DNA from: Solirubrobacteraceae bacterium
GTDB taxonomy: Bacteria > Actinomycetota > Thermoleophilia > Solirubrobacterales > Solirubrobacteraceae
Length of the DNA stretch: 49,857 nt
Assembly (NCBI GenBank): GCA_017744415.1
Contig: JAGIBJ010000011.1
Coordinates: 1 to 49,857, forward strand
Direction of reading: 5' to 3'
In this document: piece after piece, positions 36,029-43,501 of the stretch
How the letters are laid out: each line of letters begins with the position of its first letter
Position numbering within the stretch: position 1 is the first letter of the stretch
The notes under the pieces: generated by a model
The model's database searches: none
What the model saw: only the letters and a program-made list of their open reading frames with translations
Told to the model about the DNA's origin: nothing
Translations under genes and position numbers: made by a program

Positions 36029-36895
36029 TCACTTGAGCGCGTCCTGCAGGAAGGCCGTCGCGCCGTCGATGGCAGCAAGGTCTTTCGGACGCCGGAAGGT
36101 GTAGGCCGGGAGCGCGGCGAGATCCAGGAGCGCGAACGGGTCGGAGAGGGGGAGGCTGAGGCTTCGCGCATCGGCGATGGCGGGGGCGCGATCCGCGGGC
36201 GGCACCGGCTCGAGCGTCGGCGCCTCGCCCGGGTCGCTCCACCCGAGCTGCAGCACGCCGCCGAGTGGCGCACGCGCCGGTGCCTCGCCGGCGGGAAGCC
36301 GGAGCCGGCGGCGCGTGGCGATCTCGCCGAGGTCGACGAGCGGCAGGCCCGGGCGGTGCGGTTCGCGGAGGTCGATCGAGCCGGGGCCCATGTGAGCGTC
36401 GCCGCCCTCGACGACGATGAGGTCGTCGGCGAGCACCGGCGTGCCCGCGAGGGAGAGCTCGGCGAGGAGTGTGCTCTTGCCGAATCCGCGGTCGCCGAGG
36501 ACGAGCCAGGCCTTGCCACCGGAGACGAAGGCCCCAGCGTGGAGCGCGATCGCGCCACGCCAGTGGGAGATCACGGCCGCCGCGGGGGCGAGGAGGGGGT
36601 GTGCGACCACCTCGTGGGAGCGGGGCTCACGGAGGTAATAGGTGGCGGTGTGGGCCACTCGATCAAGCACCAGAAGCTCGTCGCCATCGCCGATCGGAAT
36701 GTCGGCTTCGGTGTCGTTCATCTCCGCCTCCGGCGGGATGGGCGGGCATTGCTCCGTGGTCCGGAGCGCAATTGACCACGCCTCAAGAGTGACCCCCGAC
36801 ACCTTGCGCAACGAGGTGGCGTCGTCCAAACCACTCAAAAACAGGCCATAGGCGGCGCGTCGGGCCGTTTCGGGGTGCGGGTTGTGGACTTTCAT
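36029..36895 (-). CDS. HprK-like kinase of lasso-peptide clusters
   Basis: 288 residues from ATG 36895; the frame is open much further upstream but would overlap the precursor gene on the other strand. The P-loop is VLGDRGFGKSTLL (about residue 120-132), preceded by ALHAGAF, and followed by VLADDLIVV, the D-D motif of HPr-kinase-type enzymes. Related kinases in the paeninodin cluster phosphorylate the C-terminal Ser of the precursor. The precursor here ends in Arg, but has Ser54 and Thr58 close to the C-terminus and many Ser/Thr in the core. The gene starts about 100 bp from the precursor start on the opposite strand. Confidence 0.8.
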   Translation of the reverse strand: MKVHNPHPETARRAAYGLFLSGLDDATSLRKVSGVTLEAWSIALRTTEQCPPIPPEAEMNDTEADIPIGDGDELLVLDRVAHTATYYLREPRSHEVVAHPLLAPAAAVISHWRGAIALHAGAFVSGGKAWLVLGDRGFGKSTLLAELSLAGTPVLADDLIVVEGGDAHMGPGSIDLREPHRPGLPLVDLGEIATRRRLRLPAGEAPARAPLGGVLQLGWSDPGEAPTLEPVPPADRAPAIADARSLSLPLSDPFALLDLAALPAYTFRRPKDLAAIDGATAFLQDALK

Positions 36896-36920
36896 GGGCT
36901 TGGGCTCGGGGTGTCCAGGG

Positions 36921-36950
36921 TTGCGAGGGCTCCGACGGGTGACGTAGGAT
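36921..36950 (+). promoter_or_regulatory. Likely promoter of the precursor gene
   Basis: TTGCGA (36921-36926) and TAGGAT (36945-36950) are separated by 18 bases, a good match to a housekeeping-type actinobacterial promoter. A transcript from about 36957 would have a 38-base leader before ATG 36995. No strong ribosome site is visible before that ATG. Confidence 0.5.
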
Positions 36951-36994
36951 GTCCCCAGTTCGGCCCGCCATTCCCTTCTTTCGGACCACCCTTC

Positions 36995-37174
36995 ATGTCT
37001 TCCTACTCTTCGCCGTCTGTCACCGACCTCGGCAGCATCCACGAGCTCACCCTCGGCGGCCACAAGCACACCTACTCGACCTCGCGCTCGAAGAAGGGCC
37101 GCGGTCACGACGCCCGCGGTTGCGCGACGAAGACGGTCGTCACCATCCACTGCTCGCAGGGCCACACGCGCTAA
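36995..37174 (+). CDS. Lasso-type RiPP precursor peptide with non-canonical core
   Basis: 59 residues from ATG 36995; a longer in-frame start at 36875 would add a Pro/Gly-rich stretch that spoils the leader pattern. Residues 4-19 match the lasso leader signature: Tyr4, Pro7, Val9, Gly13, Thr19. With Thr at the -2 position, cleavage would fall after Leu20 and release a 39-residue core starting Gly21-Gly22. The core has His23, 25, 38, 52 and 57, Cys43 and Cys53, eight Lys/Arg and a single acid, Asp39 (core position 19). Normal lasso rings need Asp or Glu at position 7, 8 or 9; here these are Tyr, Ser and Thr. Strongly basic, possibly antimicrobial or nucleic-acid/metal-binding; function unknown. 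Confidence 0.8.
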   Translation: MSSYSSPSVTDLGSIHELTLGGHKHTYSTSRSKKGRGHDARGCATKTVVTIHCSQGHTR

Positions 37175-37196
37175 GGCGCTCTGCCTCAGGTTTGAG

Positions 37197-37224
37197 AAGG
37201 CCTCCGTTCGCGGGGGCCTTTTTT
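37197..37224 (+). terminator. Intrinsic terminator between precursor and PqqD-like gene
   Basis: AAGGCCTCC (37197-37205) pairs with GGGGGCCTT (37212-37220), including one T-G wobble, across a GTTCGC loop; the run of T covers 37219-37224. It starts 22 bases after the precursor stop. Partial read-through would give much more precursor mRNA than enzyme mRNA, the usual stoichiometry for RiPPs. Confidence 0.8.
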
Positions 37225-37228
37225 CGTT

Positions 37229-37504
37229 TTGGCCTCTCACGCGTCCTTTCGCGTCCGCGATGCCGACGTCTCGTTCCGCGAGATCGACGGCGAGATCATC
37301 GTGCTCGATGAGCGCACGTGGCGCTACCTCCATCTCAACGGTTCCGGCGCCGTGCTCTGGGCTCGGCTGATGGAGGGCGGCGATGCCGAGTCGCTCGCAG
37401 CGGCCCTCATCACCGAGTACGGCATCGACCAAGAGCTCGCCGACCGTGACGCGGCGGCCTTCCTCGCGGATCTTCTCGAGCGCGAGCTGATCGTCGAGGG
37501 CTGA
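37229..37504 (+). CDS. PqqD-family leader-recognition protein (lasso B1/RRE)
   Basis: 91 residues from TTG 37229. The fold pattern is that of PqqD: SFREIDGEIIVLDERTWRYLHLNGSGAVLWARL, then an acidic helical C-terminal half (EYGIDQELADRDAAAFLADLLERELI). In lasso clusters this protein binds the Y-x2-P leader motif and hands the precursor to the B2 protease. There is no canonical ATG or GTG start and no clear ribosome site: the T-run of the terminator lies just before the TTG. Translation may therefore be weak. The B2 gene follows after 76 bases. Confidence 0.82.
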   Translation: MASHASFRVRDADVSFREIDGEIIVLDERTWRYLHLNGSGAVLWARLMEGGDAESLAAALITEYGIDQELADRDAAAFLADLLERELIVEG

Positions 37505-37580
37505 CGCTCGCCCCCGGCGCTGCCGAGGTTGGGTCGAACGGTGGTCTGCGCCGCTGGGGCGATCGCCTAGCGTGTGAGCG

Positions 37581-37958
37581 ATGGCAGTGCAGGCCTCCAG
37601 CGTGCGGTTCGGCCGTGTCGGCGCGGCGTGGGCCGGGGCCCGGTGGGCCCACCGCGCAAAGCGTCAGGCCGCCGCTGGCCTGAGCGACGACGGTCTGGCC
37701 GCCGCCGTCGATCCGCCGCCGACCACGGAGCCCGGGTCGCTGCGCGGCGCCCGCGTCGTCCTGGGCTTCGAGCGCGCGACCTGCCTCGAGCGCTCCTTCG
37801 TCATCCAGCGCTGGTGGCTCGAATACGGCGTGCCGCTCGATGTCGTCATCGGCGTGAAGTCGTCGAGCTCCGGCGTGAAGGCCCACGCCTGGGTCGACCG
37901 CTTCGACCGCGACCAGTCCGACGAGTTCCAGGTGATCCGCCGGCACACGGCCGGCTGA
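37581..37958 (+). CDS. Lasso-peptide B2 transglutaminase-like leader protease
   Basis: 125 residues from ATG 37581. The Cys-His-Asp triad of the family is visible: Cys in RATCLERSFVIQRWWLE (about residue 68), His in KAHAWVD (about residue 101), and Asp in VDRFDRD. The middle PLDVVIGVK segment is typical for the family. This enzyme removes the leader. The N-terminal 50 residues (RFGRVGAAWAGARWAHRAKRQ) are basic and not recognised. It is the last RiPP gene on this strand; the next gene is convergent, 4 bases away. Confidence 0.85.
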   Translation: MAVQASSVRFGRVGAAWAGARWAHRAKRQAAAGLSDDGLAAAVDPPPTTEPGSLRGARVVLGFERATCLERSFVIQRWWLEYGVPLDVVIGVKSSSSGVKAHAWVDRFDRDQSDEFQVIRRHTAG

Positions 37959-37961
37959 CGC

Positions 37962-38186
37962 CTACCTCTTGGCTTCCTTCTGCAGCACTTCGGCGGCGGC
38001 CTTCGCCTTATCGCCGACGCTCTTCTTGCCCTTGGTGGCATCCGCGACGTGCTTCGCCGTCGTCTTCAGTCCCTCGGTGCCGCCGCGGCGCTCGAACTCC
38101 TTCTTCGCATCGTCGCTGATGCCCTTCACGCCGCCGCGCTTGTCGAGCTCCGACTTTGCACGCTTGGTGAGGCTCTTGAAGTCCAT
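37962..38186 (-). CDS. Small basic protein with internal duplication
   Basis: 74 residues from ATG 38186, with AGGAG 8 bases upstream. Very Lys-rich; the unit KSELDKRGGVKGI is repeated as KKEFERRGGTEGL at residues 11-23 and 28-40, followed by a helical Ala/Lys tail. The pattern is like that of small DNA-binding or stress-related proteins (Rv0909-like or CsbD-like size class), but I do not recognise the family with confidence. It may be unrelated to the adjacent RiPP cluster, with which it is convergent. Confidence 0.6.
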   Translation of the reverse strand: MDFKSLTKRAKSELDKRGGVKGISDDAKKEFERRGGTEGLKTTAKHVADATKGKKSVGDKAKAAAEVLQKEAKR

Positions 38187-38596
38187 GCTGTGGCTCCTGC
38201 GATGGGATGTGAGCGGCCGGACGAGGCGGCCTCCCCCCAGGGTAGGGCGGCGGAACGGATTGGCAATCCGGTTCAGCGACGGCGGGCGCCAGTGACGGCT
38301 CGTGCAACAAGAGGTCGACGCTTCGCGCGGTTGCGCCAAGTCTGGTGGGCACGGGGCACCAGTTGCATCCACCACCGGCTGCGCTCCGGGCCGTTTTGCA
38401 TTGAAGTCCACGATGGTCGGGCGAAGTGGAAACCCCCGACCACTATTGACCGGCCCGGAATTCTTACGAAAGGTGGCGTCGCGAAAACGCCCGTGCCGAT
38501 GCGCGTGCTGCTGACAAACCTCAGAGTTGGGTGACGCGGGTTTGGTCACACGGCCCTCGTACCGCGGCCAAACGGTTAGTAGCTTCCCGGACACTG
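38187..38596. other. Intergenic stretch upstream of the seven-gene polysaccharide unit
   Basis: No gene I can support. It contains TGGTCGGG (38414-38421) and CCCGACCA (38435-38442) as an 8-bp inverted repeat with a 13-base loop, followed by a TTGACC hexamer (38446-38451) that could be a -35, but no -10 at normal spacing. A GTG at 38531 would extend the next gene by 22 residues. Confidence 0.4.
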
Positions 38597-39778
38597 ATGG
38601 GCAGTTCCCCGAGTTTGACCGTCCCCCGCCGGCGGCCGGGATCCCTCGCGTCGGCGAGTGGGCTCAGCTTTGCGATCCTTGGCAGCCGCGGCTACCCGAG
38701 TACCTACGGCGGCTACGAGACCCTCGTCCGCTACCTCGCGCCGTACATGCTCGAGGCGGGGCACAGCGTGACGGTCTACTGCCGCGACCTGCCCGAGCAC
38801 GGCGAACGCGTGTGGTGGGAGGACGGCGTGCGCTGCGTGGCCACCCGTGGCATCGAGACCACCCAGCTCTCGACGCTCTCGTTCGGCGCCTCGGCCTCGG
38901 CGCACGCGGCCTTCAATCGTCACGACGCGGTGCTGATCCTGAACATCGCCAACGGCTACTGGATGCCGATGCTGCGCGCCGCCCGGGTGCCGTTCGCGGT
39001 CAACACCGACGGGCTCGAGTGGAAGCGCGCGAAATGGAGTCGGCTCGGGAAGGCGGTGTTCCGTGTGGGCGCCTCGTTCAGCGCGCGCCTCGCGCCGGAG
39101 CTCGTGTGCGACTCCCGCGCGCTCGGCGACATCTGGCAAGAGCAATTCGGTCGCCGTTCGACGTTCATCCCGTACGGCGGCGAGGTGCTGGAGGATCTCG
39201 GGAGCGAGCGCATCCGCGACCTCGGCCTCTCCAAGCGCGGCTACCTGCTCAGCGTGGCCCGGCTCGTCCCGGAGAACAACGTCGAGCTCACCCTCGATGC
39301 CATCGAGCGCCTCGGCACAAGCGCCCCGATGGCCGTCGTCGTCGGCAGCGCCAACTTCGACAACCCCATCGTCGAGCGCCTCGAGGCGCTGCAGGACGAG
39401 GGCCGCGTGCTCTGGCTCGGCCACGTCTCCGACCAAGATCTCCTCCACGAGCTCTGGCACAACGCCGCCGTCTACGTGCACGGCCACTCCGTTGGCGGCA
39501 CCAACCCCGCGCTGCTCCAGGCCCTCGGCGCCGGAGCACCCACGCTCGCGCTCGACACCGTCTTCAACCGCGAGGTGCTCGCTACGAGCGACCACCTCTA
39601 CGCCCACGACGCAGACGCACTCGCCGGGCGGATCACCGAGGTGTTCGGCTCGCGTGACACGCAGAGGTCGCTGATCGAGCACGGCCGGAGCGTCGTTTCG
39701 AAGCGCTACTCCTGGGACGACGTCTGCCGGGACTACACCGACCTGCTGGTGCAGCTCGCGCACGCACGGGTCGCGTGA
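38597..39778 (+). CDS. DUF1972/GT4 glycosyltransferase (rhamnosyltransferase-like)
   Basis: 393 residues from ATG 38597. The N-terminus FAILGSRGYPSTYGGYETLV is the signature of DUF1972 glycosyltransferases; GYLLSVARLVPENNVELTLDAI and GGTNPALLQALGAGAPTLAL form the donor domain. The family includes rhamnosyl- and other second-step transferases on lipid-linked precursors. It is the first gene of a run of seven whose starts and stops overlap by 4 bases, ending at 46876, so it is likely the promoter-proximal gene of that operon. Confidence 0.82.
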   Translation: MGSSPSLTVPRRRPGSLASASGLSFAILGSRGYPSTYGGYETLVRYLAPYMLEAGHSVTVYCRDLPEHGERVWWEDGVRCVATRGIETTQLSTLSFGASASAHAAFNRHDAVLILNIANGYWMPMLRAARVPFAVNTDGLEWKRAKWSRLGKAVFRVGASFSARLAPELVCDSRALGDIWQEQFGRRSTFIPYGGEVLEDLGSERIRDLGLSKRGYLLSVARLVPENNVELTLDAIERLGTSAPMAVVVGSANFDNPIVERLEALQDEGRVLWLGHVSDQDLLHELWHNAAVYVHGHSVGGTNPALLQALGAGAPTLALDTVFNREVLATSDHLYAHDADALAGRITEVFGSRDTQRSLIEHGRSVVSKRYSWDDVCRDYTDLLVQLAHARVA

Positions 39779-41115
39779 AGCTGATCGCGCACGCGGGTCC
39801 GGCCGTCCGCGTCGGCGAGCGTCCTGCACCCGCGGTCGTCGCGGGAGTTGCGGCCATCGTCGTCTTCGCTGCGGTGTCGGTGCGCACTGGCGCGGCGCTG
39901 CCAGTGTTCGCCGCGCTGGCGGCGGCCGCCGCCGGATTCGTCGCGCTCCGGCAGCCGTGGGGTGTGGCCGTCCCGCTCGCACCGGCTTTGCTCTACCCGT
40001 CCGTCGCAGCGACGTTCAAGATCGCGCTGGTCACGACAGCGTTGACCGCCGGGTGGGTGTTGCTGCAGCGTCGGCCGCTTGGCATCGCCAAGCTTCCGGC
40101 CCTGGCGTTCGGCGGGCTCGCGGTGTTCTCAGCAGCCGCGAACTTCGAAGCCGGTTACAGCTGGCGTGCTTCCGCCGCACTCGGTCTCCTGGCGCTCGCC
40201 GGCCTTGCAATCGGCACCGCACTGGGTTCGTGGCGCAGTGGAGCAATCGGGCTCGCCGGCATCGGCGCGTTCGCGACCGTGATCGCGGCCGTGCAGTTGG
40301 CCGGGTTCGACAGCGTGTGGTCGGACCTCACCAGCACCGGGCAGGACTACGTCGCCTACATCGCAGCGAAGGGTGATCCACGGTCGACGAGCACCTTCGG
40401 TCATCCCCTCATCGCGGGCGCGGGCCTGGCGGTCATCGGTCTGCTGCTGATCGCCTCCGCACGTCGGGTGTTCGGCATCGTCGGCATCGCGTGTCTCGTC
40501 GGCGCGATCGCGACGGTCTCCCGCAGCAGCATGCTCGCGATCGCCGCCGGTCTGCTGCTCTATCTCGTTCAGGAGCGGCGCCGACTCGGCCGCCTTGCGC
40601 CGGTACTCACCGCGGCGATCGTCGCGATCGTCGCCGCCATCACGTTCGTGCCCGCGTTGAACGAGGCGTTCGTGAACCGGATCGATTCCGCAGAGCCGCA
40701 GACGGTCCGGCTCTATGCGCTCCAGCAGGTGCGTGACACCTGGTCGGCCGATCCCGCCTCGATTGTCGTTGGACACGGGGTTGGCTCGACGTACCGGATG
40801 ATGGCAGCCCGCGGCGGCGTGCTTGGTCTCACGACGCTTGACAACCAATACGTCACCGCCGTCTTCGATCTCGGAGTCGCGCCGCTCGGAATAGCGATCG
40901 CGCTGGTGGTCTGGTCGATCGCTACGGCGCCCCCCGCCTCGCGCCGCGCGGGCTTGCCTGCGCTCGTCGCCGGACTCGTGGCCTTGGCATTTGCCGACGG
41001 CTTCTACTGGCCATCGCTTGCGCTGCTGCTCGGCGTCGCGGTGGGTGTTGCGACGCGGCGGCCTGAACCGGCGGCCGCAGGCGAGCCCGCCATCGTCCCC
41101 GCGGGGGCCGGTTGA
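39775..41115 (+). CDS. O-antigen ligase/Wzy-like polymerase (third copy)
   Basis: 446 residues from GTG 39775, overlapping the previous stop by 4 bases. About 11 hydrophobic segments. The external loop includes DYVAYIAAKGDPRSTSTFGHPLIAGAGLAVIG, SRSSMLAIAAGLLLYL, RLYALQQVRDTWSADPASIVVGHGVGS and a following LDNQYVTAVFDLGVAPLG; the R, G-H-G-x-G and D-N-x-Y pattern matches the Wzy_C group. It would polymerise the unit made by this operon. It is distant from the two other Wzy-like proteins in the window. Confidence 0.78.
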   Translation: MKLIAHAGPAVRVGERPAPAVVAGVAAIVVFAAVSVRTGAALPVFAALAAAAAGFVALRQPWGVAVPLAPALLYPSVAATFKIALVTTALTAGWVLLQRRPLGIAKLPALAFGGLAVFSAAANFEAGYSWRASAALGLLALAGLAIGTALGSWRSGAIGLAGIGAFATVIAAVQLAGFDSVWSDLTSTGQDYVAYIAAKGDPRSTSTFGHPLIAGAGLAVIGLLLIASARRVFGIVGIACLVGAIATVSRSSMLAIAAGLLLYLVQERRRLGRLAPVLTAAIVAIVAAITFVPALNEAFVNRIDSAEPQTVRLYALQQVRDTWSADPASIVVGHGVGSTYRMMAARGGVLGLTTLDNQYVTAVFDLGVAPLGIAIALVVWSIATAPPASRRAGLPALVAGLVALAFADGFYWPSLALLLGVAVGVATRRPEPAAAGEPAIVPAGAG

Positions 41116-42242
41116 CGCCGCGGGGCACCGCGCCGCCGTTCACGCGAGGCGTGGTCGTCTCGCCGAGCTCGAGCGGCAACTCACTCGGACGCTCGCTCGT
41201 CGTCGCGCGGGTCGCGGCGCAGCTGTGCGAGGAACTCGAGCTGGTGGCGGTCGACGACGGCCCAATCTGGAGGCCCGCGGCCTCAGCCGGCATCTCGGTG
41301 GGGATCGGCGATCCGGCGTTCGTTCGCGCGCGGCTCGATGCGCTCGAGCACGATGGCAAGCAGGCGCTCGCGGTCGCGGTGAAGCCCGAGGCGACATCGG
41401 CATCGCTCGTTCGAGACTGGTTCTCCGGCGCCGCGGCAACACCGGCGTTGTGGTTCGACGAGGATGACCACGACGTCGCCATCGCCGCGTACTGGACCGG
41501 ACTGGCACCGTTTCGGCAACGGCTCACGTCACAGGTCACGAACCCCAACGCGCCATGGCGGATACGTCGCCGTCTGAGGTGGTGGACCGAGCATGCCGAC
41601 GTGATCACGACGTCGTCGTCTGCGCTCGGCGACGAACTCGGGCTGCCCGCCACGACGACGGCCGTCCTCCCGCACGTCCGAGAGCCCCATCCGTTCGAGC
41701 CGCCTACGCCCTCCTCGACGCTGCGGATCGGGTTTCTCGGAACGCCCATCGCCTACAAGGGGTTGGAGGAGCTCGTGCACCTCCTTGAGGTGCTACCGGA
41801 GGTCGTGCTGCACGTGTTCGACGGCGCGGCGGCGGCCTTCGAGGCCGCAGGGATCGCACGCGAGCGGCTACACCTCCACGACGGAGCCCGGCCTGATGCC
41901 GTACGGCACGCGATGCGCGACGTCGACGTCGTGGCGCTGCCGCAGGACGCCAACGAACCCGCAGCGCGGTTCCAGCTCCCGGCGAAGCTCTTGGACGCGC
42001 TGCAGAACGGTCGCCCTGCGCTCGTCTCGTCGACGCCGGTGACGGATGCGTACGCGCGCCCAGGGATCGCGATCGTTGACGACTGGTTCGACGCCGAGGC
42101 GGTGCGGGCCGCGGTCGCGAGTCTCGGCGCTCGCGACGCACGCGCAGCGAGCGGTGCACAGCTCGCCGAGTGGTGTGCGGAGGCGTTCTCGATCGCGGCG
42201 GGCGCCGCGGCCGTTGCTGCGGTCCTCGGGCGGGCAGAATGA
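41112..42242 (+). CDS. Family 4-like glycosyltransferase
   Basis: 376 residues from TTG 41112, overlapping the previous stop by 4 bases (TTGA). The N-terminal half is weakly conserved (GVVVSPSSSGNSLGRSLVVARVAAQL). The C-terminal half has the donor-domain pattern IGFLGTPIAYKGLEELVHLLE and DVVALPQDANEPAARFQLPAKLLDALQNGRPALVS, the latter being typical of GT4 relatives. The start agrees with the coupling pattern of the operon. Acceptor and sugar unknown. Confidence 0.75.
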   Translation: MTPRGTAPPFTRGVVVSPSSSGNSLGRSLVVARVAAQLCEELELVAVDDGPIWRPAASAGISVGIGDPAFVRARLDALEHDGKQALAVAVKPEATSASLVRDWFSGAAATPALWFDEDDHDVAIAAYWTGLAPFRQRLTSQVTNPNAPWRIRRRLRWWTEHADVITTSSSALGDELGLPATTTAVLPHVREPHPFEPPTPSSTLRIGFLGTPIAYKGLEELVHLLEVLPEVVLHVFDGAAAAFEAAGIARERLHLHDGARPDAVRHAMRDVDVVALPQDANEPAARFQLPAKLLDALQNGRPALVSSTPVTDAYARPGIAIVDDWFDAEAVRAAVASLGARDARAASGAQLAEWCAEAFSIAAGAAAVAAVLGRAE

Positions 42243-43501
42243 GCGCCGTGGAGGGAGAGCGCGTGCTGATCGTGATCCCGTTCGCCGGGACTCAGGAGCA
42301 GCTTGCTACGACGGCGGAGGCCTGGCGTGGCATCGGTGACGCCGGTGAGCGGCTCGTCAGCATCGTGCTCGTCGACAATGGGCGCAACGCGCAGGCGGGG
42401 TCGGTCGGTCCGGTGACCGTCGTCCCCGCGCCCGACCACGGCTCCTCCTACTACGCGCGCAACGTGGGCGCCGCGACGGCGGCGTCGGACTGGATCCTGT
42501 TCGTCGATGCCGACTGCGTCCCCGATCCGGGGATCGTCGACGAGTACTTCGCGGAGGCGTTGGACGAAGAGATCGGCGCAGTGGTGGGCGGGATCCGGCC
42601 AGGACCCGGCGACTCGCTCGTCGCGCGCTATTCGGCCGCCCGCGCAATCCTCGATCCCGACCATGCCGGGAGTCTGGAGGAAGGCGCCTCCGCGGTCACC
42701 GCCAATCTGCTCGTTCGACGCGCCGCCTACGAGGAGTGCGGCGGCTTCTGCGAGGGCATCCGATCCGGCGGAGACATCGACTTCTCGTGGCGCCTGCAAG
42801 AGCGCGGATGGCGGATCGCCGAACGCCGCTCGGCCAGCGTCCGCCACATGCACCGAGAGTCCGTGCGTGATCTCGTCAAGCAGTACCGCCGCTACGGCGC
42901 GGGCTACGGCTGGCTCCAGCGCCGCTACGCGACCCTGGATTCGCCGCGGTTCGACGGGACGCGGCCGACGCTCGGCGGCACCCGGCGGGCGCTGCTGTCA
43001 CTCGGTGCGGCCGCGACGGCGCCCCTCCGTGGACAGTGGCGCGAGGCGAGCTACTCGGTGCTCGATGCTGTCGCCGCGATCGCCTGGGTGCGCGGCACGT
43101 GGGACGACAACCGCCCGCGCTGGAGCGCCGCCGCCGAGATGCCCGCTCCGCGCGCCGCGGGAGCGATCGTCGAGGTCGATGGGATTGTCGAAGTGCGCGG
43201 CCGCCCGTACGAGCCGCGTGCCGGCGAGCTGCGCGGCCGAGCCCTGCGCTACTGGGAGGACGACGGCTATGGCGAACGCCTTCGGGCGCTCGCCATCGTC
43301 GGATCGCGGCTCCTGCTCTCCTGCCGTATCCGCCCGCTCACCTCGTTGGTGGGCTTTGGCCGCCGGCAGGAGCTCGCCGCCCCGGCGCACCGAGTCGAAA
43401 CCGCGCGCGAGGCGTGGGTCGTCGATCCCGACGCAGGCGCGGCCGCTGTGCTTGCTCGCGTGAGCGCTCGCCTGGCCGATCCGCGAGACTCCGCCACGTG
43501 A
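42239..43501 (+). CDS. Family 2 glycosyltransferase with C-terminal extension
   Basis: 420 residues from ATG 42239 (ATGA overlap with the previous stop). The GT-A core has RVLIVIPFAGT, a SSYYARNVGAATAASDWILFVDADCVPD segment with the metal-binding D-A-D, and IRSGGDIDFSWRLQERGW as the acceptor motif. Residues beyond about 300 form an extension of unclear role. Enzymes with this layout extend polysaccharide chains on the cytoplasmic side. Next in the unit is the flippase. Confidence 0.8.
   Translation: MSAVEGERVLIVIPFAGTQEQLATTAEAWRGIGDAGERLVSIVLVDNGRNAQAGSVGPVTVVPAPDHGSSYYARNVGAATAASDWILFVDADCVPDPGIVDEYFAEALDEEIGAVVGGIRPGPGDSLVARYSAARAILDPDHAGSLEEGASAVTANLLVRRAAYEECGGFCEGIRSGGDIDFSWRLQERGWRIAERRSASVRHMHRESVRDLVKQYRRYGAGYGWLQRRYATLDSPRFDGTRPTLGGTRRALLSLGAAATAPLRGQWREASYSVLDAVAAIAWVRGTWDDNRPRWSAAAEMPAPRAAGAIVEVDGIVEVRGRPYEPRAGELRGRALRYWEDDGYGERLRALAIVGSRLLLSCRIRPLTSLVGFGRRQELAAPAHRVETAREAWVVDPDAGAAAVLARVSARLADPRDSAT

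Noticed and set aside
36875..36994. Upstream extension of the RiPP precursor to ATG 36875
   Set aside because: It would overlap the start of the kinase gene, cover the promoter elements and move the leader signature from the N-terminus.
38531..38596. GTG 38531 as the start of the DUF1972 glycosyltransferase
   Set aside because: The 22 added residues do not match the family, which normally begins close to the GSRGYPSTYGGYE motif; ATG 38597 is nearer.
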